Origin: Candidatus Auribacterota bacterium
GTDB lineage: Bacteria; Auribacterota; UBA6266
Reading direction: 5' to 3'
Assembly: GCA_016933315.1 (NCBI GenBank)
Contig: JAFGBE010000033.1
Location: 1 to 22,222, forward strand
Length of the DNA: 22,222 nt
Below are positions 16,887 to 22,222 of this stretch, piece after piece. The notes under the pieces were generated by a model. It saw only the letters and a list, made by a program, of their open reading frames with translations, was not told the DNA's origin and made no database searches. The position numbers and the translations under genes are program-made. Every line of letters starts with the position of its first letter. The stretch's first letter is position 1.

Positions 16887-17001
16887 GATGACACAGATTA
16901 CACAGATAGAAACTATTAAACACAAAAGAAAAATTTAAGAATTTTTAAACTATTTATATGTTTTTTGCTTTTTATCTGTGTGTTCTGTGTTATCTGTGGT
17001 T
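16880..17001. repeat. ACCACAGAT-type palindromic intergenic repeat, copy 2
   Basis: The left arm reads AACCACAGATGACACAGAT, then TACACAGATA. The right arm, 16973-17001, has reverse complement AACCACAGATAACACAGA then ACACACAGAT, an almost perfect match. The AT-rich centre (about 65 bases) is longer than in copy 1 at 6727-6828. Both copies end GGTTAAATAAA on the right and lie 44-45 bases before a start codon. A non-autonomous mobile element or REP-like sequence is likely; no transposase is nearby. Confidence 0.88.
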
Positions 17002-17033
17002 AAATAAAGAAGTTTAGTGTTTAATTACAATCT

Positions 17034-17040
17034 GGAGGAG
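17034..17040 (+). promoter_or_regulatory. Ribosome-binding site that fixes the start of the second GH130
   Basis: GGAGGAG ends six bases before the ATG at 17047. An upstream in-frame GTG at 17017 would place this site inside the gene, so 17047 is preferred. Confidence 0.82.
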
Positions 17041-17046
17041 CAACTT

Positions 17047-17967
17047 ATGGCTAATGAAAGTGTTTTCAAAAGATACAAAAACAACCCTATCATCACCGCC
17101 GCAGCGGTCAAAAGGGCCAACAGCATACATAACAGCGCCGTGGTGCCTTTCAAAGACGGGTATGCCGGGGTTTTCAGGGTTGATGAACAGGATTTCAGGT
17201 TTACACTGCATGCGGGAAGGAGCAAAGACGGGATTCACTGGAAGATTGATGATGAAGAAATCAAAATGAAATGCTCCAACCCCGATATCCCTGAAAGCAA
17301 AAGGAATTATGACCCGAGAATTACCATGCTTGACGGTGTCTATTATATAACATGGTGTGTGGATTCTTCCCAGGGGCCTTGTATAGGGCTGGCAAAAACC
17401 AAAGACTTCGAAAACTTCGAGAGAATGGATAATTTGTTCCCGCCGGCAAACAGGAACTGTGTGATTTTCCCGAGAAAAATCAATGGAAAGTATGCGGTGC
17501 TTCATCGTCCCAGTGACAGGGGGCACACGCCGTTCGGTGATGTTTTTTATTCCACGAGCCCTGATCTTGTCCACTGGGGCACACACAGGTTTGTCTTCGG
17601 CCCGCTGCAGGGATGGCAGTCGACTAAAGTCGGGCCGGGCCCGGCTCCTATTGAGGTGGAAGACGGCTGGTTGCTTATCTATCATGGGGTATGGACCAGC
17701 TGCAACGGCTATCTGTATTATGCGGGAGGAGCCATCCTTGATAAGGAAAAACCGTGGAAAGTCCTGTACAGGACCAAAGATTACCTGTTGGCCCCCACCG
17801 AAATTTATGAAAGGGTCGGGGATGTGCCCAATGTGGTCTTTCCCAGTTCCGCAGTTGTAAATGATAAGACTTTGAGATTATATTACGGCTGCGCTGACAC
17901 TTGTATTTCTGTCGCCGAAGCCGATATTGACGAAATAGCCAGGTTCATAAAAACCCATAGTTTTTAG
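17047..17967 (+). CDS. GH130 family beta-mannoside phosphorylase, second copy
   Basis: This 306-residue cytoplasmic protein is a paralogue of the first GH130. Shared blocks are NNPIITAAAV (12-21), HNSAVVPFKDGYAGVFR (28-44), KVGPGPAPIE (194-203), IYHG near 211-214 and LYYGCADTCISVAEA (278-292). The segment around the probable catalytic aspartate D89 reads RNYDPRIT, whereas the first copy has GIEDPRIT. This suggests another subgroup with a different substrate or chain-length preference. Candidate phosphate-binding residues R44, R136, K194 and H213 remain, so phosphorylase activity is still favoured over hydrolysis. It follows the repeat-rich stretch and probably starts a separate transcript, or is reached by read-through. 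The second binding lipoprotein follows 25 bases downstream. Confidence 0.92.
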   Translation: MANESVFKRYKNNPIITAAAVKRANSIHNSAVVPFKDGYAGVFRVDEQDFRFTLHAGRSKDGIHWKIDDEEIKMKCSNPDIPESKRNYDPRITMLDGVYYITWCVDSSQGPCIGLAKTKDFENFERMDNLFPPANRNCVIFPRKINGKYAVLHRPSDRGHTPFGDVFYSTSPDLVHWGTHRFVFGPLQGWQSTKVGPGPAPIEVEDGWLLIYHGVWTSCNGYLYYAGGAILDKEKPWKVLYRTKDYLLAPTEIYERVGDVPNVVFPSSAVVNDKTLRLYYGCADTCISVAEADIDEIARFIKTHSF

Positions 17968-17992
17968 GTTTCAGCTTAACGGGGAAAACAGT

Positions 17993-19288
17993 GTGTTAAA
18001 ATACGCTATGGCGCGGATTTTAAAGAGGTTTTTTCTATGGGGCTTTTGTTTTATTATAGGCGCCTTTTTAAGTTCGTGTTCCGAGGTGAAAAAAGAGCCC
18101 GGGACAAAAAAAATAGTTTTTTTGCTGAGGGCCACTCCCGAACAGTTAAGCATATGGAAAACAGTTGTAGATGTTTTTAAGCGCAAAAACCCGGGAATTG
18201 AAGTAGAGCTGCAAAATGTTGAAACCCGCTATTACTGGTCTAAATTGCGCACCATGATAGCCGGCGGCACGCCCCCCGATGTCATATTTATGGAGTCGTA
18301 CAGGATACAGGCTTATGTCCTGCAGGATTCGCTCGAAGACCTTTCCCCTTATATTCGCAGGTCCAGAAACATAAAAGCTTCGGATTTTTATGAAGGACCC
18401 TTCAACCTGTATAAATTCGGGAATAAGATTTACGGATTGCCGAATGATATTGCCGTTTACTGTATGTTTTATAATAAAGATATTTTCGATACGTATGGTG
18501 TTGATTATCCGAAGGATGATTGGACGTGGGATGATTTTCTTCAGAAAGCCGAAAAGCTGACCCTGGACATTGATAATAACGGCATTAAGGAAGTTTACGG
18601 ATATGTATACGGTCATCCGTTTTCTTCTTTTTTGTGGATATGGCAGAATGATGCTTATCTGACGGATGATTATTTGAATCCCAAAAGAATAACAGTGACT
18701 TCGGATAATTTTGTCCAGGCGTTGAAATTCATATCCGATATGAGGTTTAAATACGGTATTGTCCCCGGTGTTACGGAGCTGGAAGTGCTTAATACAAGCC
18801 TTTTCTTCGTGCAGGGCAGGGTCGCGATGGTAGTCGACGGGCACTGGATGGTGCCTTATTATAAGAACTATGCGAACTTCAAGTGGGATGTCGTTGTTCT
18901 GCCGAAGGGAAAGCAAAGGGCCACTTTGGGCGAAGGTTCATGCTTTTCGATAAGCAAAGCATCGAAGAACAAAGATGCCGCGTGGAGGCTTATTGAGTTT
19001 CTGGCAGGGGAACATGGCCAGAAACTGATAGTCAAGATGGGGTTTTCCACTCCGGCATTAAAAAAGATAGCTGAATCCGAGCAGTATTTTTCCTCAAAGT
19101 CATACAGCGAGAGCGCATTCATAAAATCTATTCCTTTCGGGAAATGTTTTCCCCGGACGGAGCATCTGGCGGAATTACAGGATGCATTTTACCGTCTCCA
19201 TGAGATTGTCGTAATGGATAACAACGCTGATATCAGCTTGTTATGCGAAAAATACGGCAAAGAAATGCAGGATATTCTCAACCAGTAA
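17993..19288 (+). CDS. Sugar ABC transporter substrate-binding lipoprotein (family 1 type), second copy
   Basis: This 431-residue lipoprotein is a close paralogue of the protein at 14442-15725. Shared blocks include ATPEQL, MIAGGTPPDVIFMESYR, NDIAVYCMFYN, DYPKDDWTWDDFL, LWIWQNDAYLTD, VDGHWMVPYY and KGKQRATLGEGSCFSI. The signal peptide ends in lipobox LSSC (lipidated C29 from the GTG start). The GTG at 17993 has GGGGA six bases upstream; the ATG at 18008 is an alternative with a shorter leader. It differs from copy one by three extra residues in GHPFSSFLWIWQ and by a degenerate calcium-loop region (DIDNNGIKE). The ligand may be a related oligosaccharide of different length. It follows the second GH130, so GH130 and binding-protein genes occur as two pairs in opposite order. 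Confidence 0.92.
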   Translation: MLKYAMARILKRFFLWGFCFIIGAFLSSCSEVKKEPGTKKIVFLLRATPEQLSIWKTVVDVFKRKNPGIEVELQNVETRYYWSKLRTMIAGGTPPDVIFMESYRIQAYVLQDSLEDLSPYIRRSRNIKASDFYEGPFNLYKFGNKIYGLPNDIAVYCMFYNKDIFDTYGVDYPKDDWTWDDFLQKAEKLTLDIDNNGIKEVYGYVYGHPFSSFLWIWQNDAYLTDDYLNPKRITVTSDNFVQALKFISDMRFKYGIVPGVTELEVLNTSLFFVQGRVAMVVDGHWMVPYYKNYANFKWDVVVLPKGKQRATLGEGSCFSISKASKNKDAAWRLIEFLAGEHGQKLIVKMGFSTPALKKIAESEQYFSSKSYSESAFIKSIPFGKCFPRTEHLAELQDAFYRLHEIVVMDNNADISLLCEKYGKEMQDILNQ

Positions 19289-19324
19289 ACACGCCGGCGG
19301 GAATTCCATCTGTTTCCGCCTGAA

Positions 19325-19352
19325 TTGAGCGGTTTCCTTCCTATTCTATAAT
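19325..19352 (+). promoter_or_regulatory. Upstream sigma-70 promoter for uppS-cdsA (P1)
   Basis: TTGAGC at 19325-19330 and a perfect -10 TATAAT at 19347-19352 are 16 bases apart. It lies after the second binding-protein gene and its weak hairpin (GGCGG/CCGCC, 19296-19320). The resulting start is near 19359. Confidence 0.6.
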
Positions 19353-19355
19353 CTA

Positions 19356-19384
19356 TTGACACCCTATGTTTAAAAAAATATAAT
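19356..19384 (+). promoter_or_regulatory. Consensus sigma-70 promoter for uppS-cdsA (P2)
   Basis: A perfect -35 TTGACA (19356-19361) and a perfect -10 TATAAT (19379-19384) with the ideal 17-base spacing. Transcription should start near 19391, leaving a leader of about 40 bases before the uppS ATG. It is the best promoter match in the window. Confidence 0.9.
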
Positions 19385-19430
19385 CACTTACTTAAGTTTT
19401 TAATCATCAATAATCTATAAGTGTCCGGGT

Positions 19431-20144
19431 ATGCAGAAACTAGAGGTTCCAGATCATATAGCCATAATTATGGATGGGAACGGCAGATGGGCAAAGAGAA
19501 AAGGTTTGCCGAGGATAAAGGGGCATTTTGAGGGTTCGAAATCCGTCCGCCGCATTGTCGAAGTATGCGTGGAGTTGAACGTAAAGTACCTGACTTTATA
19601 CGCTTTTTCGACTGAAAACTGGAAAAGGCGCAAAAGCGAGGTACATGCGCTTATGAGGCTTTTAAACAGGTTTCTCGCCTCTGAGCTTAAGAATATGATG
19701 AAGAACAGTATAAGGTTCAGGGTTATAGGAGATGTCAGTTTGTTTCCGCCCGATTTGAGAAAAAATATAATTTCCGTTGAAAGCCGGACTAAATCTAATT
19801 CAGGGTTAACCCTTGTTCTGGCGTTGAATTATGGTTCCAGGCCGGAAATAGTAAGGGCCGCCCGCGAAATAGCAGTTGAATGTTTAAAAGGCGATATCCA
19901 GCCGCAGGCGATAGATGAGGCTGTATTTCAAAAGCACCTTTACACTGACGGCATTCCGGATCCTGATTTATTGATAAGGACCAGCGGGGAGGTCAGGTTA
20001 AGCAACTTCCTGTTGTGGCAGTGTTCGTATACGGAATTTTACTTTACCGGGGTCCTGTGGCCTGATTTCGGCAAAAAAGAACTCATAGAGGCTATCACGG
20101 AATATTGTGATCGAGAGAGAAGATACGGAAAAGAAAGAGCGTAA
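19431..20144 (+). CDS. uppS: Isoprenyl transferase, likely undecaprenyl diphosphate synthase
   Basis: UppS adds isopentenyl units in cis to farnesyl diphosphate to make the C55 carrier lipid for peptidoglycan and other envelope polymers. The 237 residues are normal for the family. The diphosphate-binding motif IMDGNGRWAKR starts at 13, with the key aspartate D15. TLYAFSTENWKR lies near 54-66, and RTSGEVRLSNFLLWQCSYTE and FYFTGVLWPDF near the C terminus. The usual E-Q-R in that block is E-V-R here. No strong ribosome-binding site is visible before the ATG. It is followed after five bases by cdsA, a common arrangement. Product chain length is assumed from family. Confidence 0.96.
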   Translation: MQKLEVPDHIAIIMDGNGRWAKRKGLPRIKGHFEGSKSVRRIVEVCVELNVKYLTLYAFSTENWKRRKSEVHALMRLLNRFLASELKNMMKNSIRFRVIGDVSLFPPDLRKNIISVESRTKSNSGLTLVLALNYGSRPEIVRAAREIAVECLKGDIQPQAIDEAVFQKHLYTDGIPDPDLLIRTSGEVRLSNFLLWQCSYTEFYFTGVLWPDFGKKELIEAITEYCDRERRYGKERA

Positions 20145-20149
20145 AATTT

Positions 20150-20986
20150 ATGGATAACCTCGGAAAAAGATTGTTCAGTTCGGCTATATTAATATTCCTT
20201 TTATTGCTGTTGATTTTCTTTGATAACACGTATTTGATTATCGGCGGTGCTGTCGCTTTTGTCTTCTGGAGTTCCGTAGAGTTTTACGACCTCGTGCAGC
20301 AAAAAGGCATTAAGGCGTCGAAATGGTATGGGACCATTTGCAATATAGTCATTATTATAGTCGTCGGTGTCCTGTGCGGAATTAACGAAAGGGCATTATC
20401 CCTGCTTACATGGGTCTTCTTATTCGCCGCCTGCGGCGCTTTCGTAAGGCAGCTGTTTGTGGCTTCCACAAATAATGCCATATTCGGGATATCAACCACG
20501 ATACTCGGCATATTTTATGTCGGTTATCTTTTCAGTTTCCTGGTTTTATTGAGGTTTTTCCAGTCAATTTCCATAGGAAAGTATTATTTGTTTTCGGCTG
20601 TTATGATGATCAAGTTTTCTGACGCGTTTGCTTTTTTCATAGGTTCTGTTTTCGGAAAGCACCGGCTTAATGCCCGCTTAAGCCCGAAGAAATCGATTGA
20701 AGGCCTGATAGGCGGTATTATAGGTTCAGTGGTGGGCGGATTGGCGACATATTTCTTTATTAAGGAGGTTGGTTTTTCTCTTTTCGATGCGATAATACTT
20801 GGATGCATTATCGGGGTTGTGGCTGAGATAGGAGACCTTTCCGAATCTCTCTTGAAAAGAGACGCCGAAATAAAAGATTCAAAGCAGCTCTTTCCCGGCC
20901 TCGGGGGAATGCTTGATATTCTTGACAGCCCTCTTCTGTGCGCTCCGGTTTTTTATTTCTATGTAAGGTATATTTTGAACAGTTAA
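20150..20986 (+). CDS. cdsA: Phosphatidate cytidylyltransferase
   Basis: CdsA makes CDP-diacylglycerol from phosphatidate and CTP at the inner membrane, the entry to phospholipid head groups. The 278-residue protein has several hydrophobic segments (about 8-24, 28-42, 63-77, 83-98, 112-136, 185-205, 214-225). The family signature near 232-260 is recognisable: SLLKRDAEIKDSKQLFPG followed by LGGMLDILDS. In the textbook signature the middle is HGG and the next pair D-R; here they are LGG and D-I. I believe similar variants occur in other PVC-type genomes, so activity is still expected. SDAFAFFIGSVFGKHRL at 157-173 and SPKKSIEG near 178-185 are conserved. It starts five bases after uppS and ends 205 bases before dxr. 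Confidence 0.94.
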   Translation: MDNLGKRLFSSAILIFLLLLLIFFDNTYLIIGGAVAFVFWSSVEFYDLVQQKGIKASKWYGTICNIVIIIVVGVLCGINERALSLLTWVFLFAACGAFVRQLFVASTNNAIFGISTTILGIFYVGYLFSFLVLLRFFQSISIGKYYLFSAVMMIKFSDAFAFFIGSVFGKHRLNARLSPKKSIEGLIGGIIGSVVGGLATYFFIKEVGFSLFDAIILGCIIGVVAEIGDLSESLLKRDAEIKDSKQLFPGLGGMLDILDSPLLCAPVFYFYVRYILNS

Positions 20987-21003
20987 ACAGAAAAGGTGGG
21001 GTC

Positions 21004-21119
21004 TTAAGATAAGTAAGTATTTCTCGCTCATTCTCGTCCCGCCAGAGGCGGAACTGCGAGGCTGTCGCTGAGATAAAAACTCAGCTCCCGAATCCGCTCG
21101 AAACACTTACTTATCTTAA
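21004..21119. mobile_element. 116-base inverted-repeat element with 20-base ends (MITE-like)
   Basis: The left end TTAAGATAAGTAAGTATTTC (21004-21023) and the reverse complement of the right end, TTAAGATAAGTAAGTGTTTC (21100-21119), match at 19 of 20 bases. Inside are two further hairpins, CCGCC-AGA-GGCGG (21039-21051) and GCTGAG-N7-CTCAGC (21067-21085). It contains no coding sequence. The fold would be a long cruciform or RNA hairpin. Its size, perfect ends and lack of genes fit a non-autonomous transposable element or a REP-type element. A target duplication is not evident by eye. Confidence 0.8.
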
Positions 21120-21191
21120 TTTAGGCGCAGCAGAAATTAATTTTGGCAGGCAGGGATAATTACAGATAAAAAAATTTTTATTAGTGGTGTG

Positions 21192-22222
21192 ATGCAGAAA
21201 GTAAAAAAAATTTCTATACTTGGGTCAACAGGTTCTATCGGATGCAGTTGCCTGGATATTATCAGGAACAACCCGCGCCTGTTCAAAGTGCTTTCCCTGA
21301 GCGCCGGCAGGAACAGCGGCTTGTTGCTTAAGCAGATACGCGAATTCAGGCCCCGCTACGCCGTTATCGCCGACGAAAAGGAATATCCGGCCCTCAGGAA
21401 AAAAATCCCTGCCGGCGTTAAGCTTCTTGCGGGAAATGCCGGGATCCTAGAAATTGCCTCTCTTAAGGAAACGGATATTTGTGTTTCCTCCTTAGTGGGG
21501 TCCGCGGGATTAAAACCCACATATGCGGCGGCCGGCGCCGGGAAGAGGCTTGCGATAGCGAATAAAGAGTCATTGGTTATGGCAGGGCAGTTTATTATGG
21601 ATAGGGCCCGCCGGAGCGGAACGGAGATTATACCTGTGGACAGCGAACACAGCGCTATATTTCAGTGTCTTGCCGGCAACAGTAAAACTGATTTGAAAAA
21701 TATTATTCTCACGGCGTCCGGAGGGCCGTTTTTAGGTTGCAGCAAAAGGCGTATGAGCGCTATGAGGCCGGAACATGCCTTAAAGCATCCCCGCTGGAAA
21801 ATGGGCGCGAAAATCACCGTGGATTCCGCGACATTGATGAATAAAGCCCTTGAAATTATCGAGGCAAAATGGCTTTTCGCCCTGGCGCCGGAGAAAATAA
21901 AGGTTCTAATCCACCCTGAGTCCATTATCCATTCGATGGTCGAATTCAGGGATAATTCGGTTATAGCGCAGTTGAGCGTTCCTGATATGAGGATTCCCAT
22001 CCAGTATGCGTTGACGTATCCGGATAGGATAGAATCTCCGGCCGGCGCCCTGGATCTGACTGACATAAAAAGACTGACCTTTGTCAATCCTGACAGGAAA
22101 AAATTCCCTTTTCTCAGGCTGGTGTATCATGTCCTGGAAAAAGGGGGTATATATCCGGCTGTTATGAGTTCGTCAAATGAAGTTGCGGTGGAAGGTTTCC
22201 TGAAAAAGCAGCTTGATATCAC
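21192..22222 (+). CDS. dxr: 1-deoxy-D-xylulose 5-phosphate reductoisomerase (3' end outside window)
   Basis: Dxr converts 1-deoxy-D-xylulose 5-phosphate to 2-C-methyl-D-erythritol 4-phosphate with NADPH in the MEP isoprenoid pathway, which feeds UppS encoded upstream. The window holds 343 codons with no stop; a full enzyme has about 380-400. The NADPH-binding GSTGSIG is at 11-17. ANKESLV (123-129), PVDSEHSAIFQ (148-158), TASGGPF, KHPRWKMGAKITVDSATLMNKALE (198-221) and HPESIIHSMVEF follow. Metal ligands D150, E152 and E221 and the loop tryptophan W202 are present. The ATG has no strong ribosome site. The gene lies downstream of an inverted-repeat element, which might separate it from uppS-cdsA, but it could still share their promoter. 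Confidence 0.97.
   Translation, partial: MQKVKKISILGSTGSIGCSCLDIIRNNPRLFKVLSLSAGRNSGLLLKQIREFRPRYAVIADEKEYPALRKKIPAGVKLLAGNAGILEIASLKETDICVSSLVGSAGLKPTYAAAGAGKRLAIANKESLVMAGQFIMDRARRSGTEIIPVDSEHSAIFQCLAGNSKTDLKNIILTASGGPFLGCSKRRMSAMRPEHALKHPRWKMGAKITVDSATLMNKALEIIEAKWLFALAPEKIKVLIHPESIIHSMVEFRDNSVIAQLSVPDMRIPIQYALTYPDRIESPAGALDLTDIKRLTFVNPDRKKFPFLRLVYHVLEKGGIYPAVMSSSNEVAVEGFLKKQLDI

Noticed and set aside
16661..17001. Possible CRISPR array in the repeat-rich gap
   Set aside because: The repeats are of unlike size and spacing, there are no uniform spacers, and no cas genes are present.
17014..17685. 223-residue minus-strand open frame over the second GH130
   Set aside because: The plus strand carries a complete GH130 with family motifs over the same bases, and the minus-strand product has none.
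18146..18916. 256-residue minus-strand open frame over the second binding lipoprotein
   Set aside because: It is a complement of a well-conserved gene. A similar antisense frame exists over the first copy, as expected from shared codon pattern.
19296..19320. Hairpin GGCGG/CCGCC after the second binding lipoprotein as a terminator
   Set aside because: The stem is short with mismatches and is not followed by a run of T, so it is only mentioned with the promoter region.
21004..21119. Inverted-repeat element as an ordinary intrinsic terminator of cdsA
   Set aside because: The paired ends are 76 bases apart, the stem is AT-rich and no T-run follows, so a mobile or structural element fits better.

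Overview
The window reads as one contiguous stretch of a Gram-negative-type bacterial chromosome with every convincing gene on the + strand. Outer-membrane-type and lipoprotein exports, an H-X9-DG pseudopilin, class V aminotransferase/serA and uppS-cdsA-dxr blocks, and many short palindromic intergenic repeats suggest a PVC-adjacent or Omnitrophota-like uncultured lineage. That assignment is inference; no rRNA or other phylogenetic marker is present.

Region 1 (1-8150) is housekeeping. It holds the C-terminal half of clpP, then clpX and lon almost without gaps (a protein quality-control block), then a class V aminotransferase one base before a long-form serA (a likely serine pathway pair), then a palindromic repeat and purA.

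Region 2 (8246-9155) is a lone signal-peptide-bearing putative beta-barrel outer-membrane protein closed by a strong intrinsic terminator.

Region 3 (9181-19288) is the accessory part and the most interesting. A GntR-type/LacI-type sugar-responsive regulator with a promoter and candidate operator opens a tight run of genes. These are an H-X9-DG prepilin-like protein, a secreted GH113-type glycosidase with an N-terminal discoidin-like domain, a small secreted carbohydrate-binding-like protein, a membrane-anchored second GH113-type enzyme, a sugar ABC substrate-binding lipoprotein and a GH130 phosphorylase. After a 389-base gene-free patch packed with repeats come a second GH130 and a second, closely similar binding lipoprotein. 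Known family activities suggest a beta-mannan pathway: GH113 enzymes cut the chain outside, lipoproteins capture the oligosaccharides, and cytoplasmic GH130 enzymes release mannose 1-phosphate without spending ATP. ABC permease and ATPase genes are not in the window.

Region 4 (19325-22222) begins with two close matches to sigma-70 promoters in tandem, followed by uppS, cdsA and, after a long inverted-repeat element, dxr cut by the window end. These genes supply isoprenoid precursors, undecaprenyl carrier and CDP-diacylglycerol for the envelope.

Three families of intergenic repeat are visible: an ACCACAGAT inverted repeat in two copies, an 8-base periodic AGTTNAGT tract, and a hairpin element with 20-base terminal inverted repeats. 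No tRNA, rRNA, CRISPR array, transposase or integrase gene was seen.
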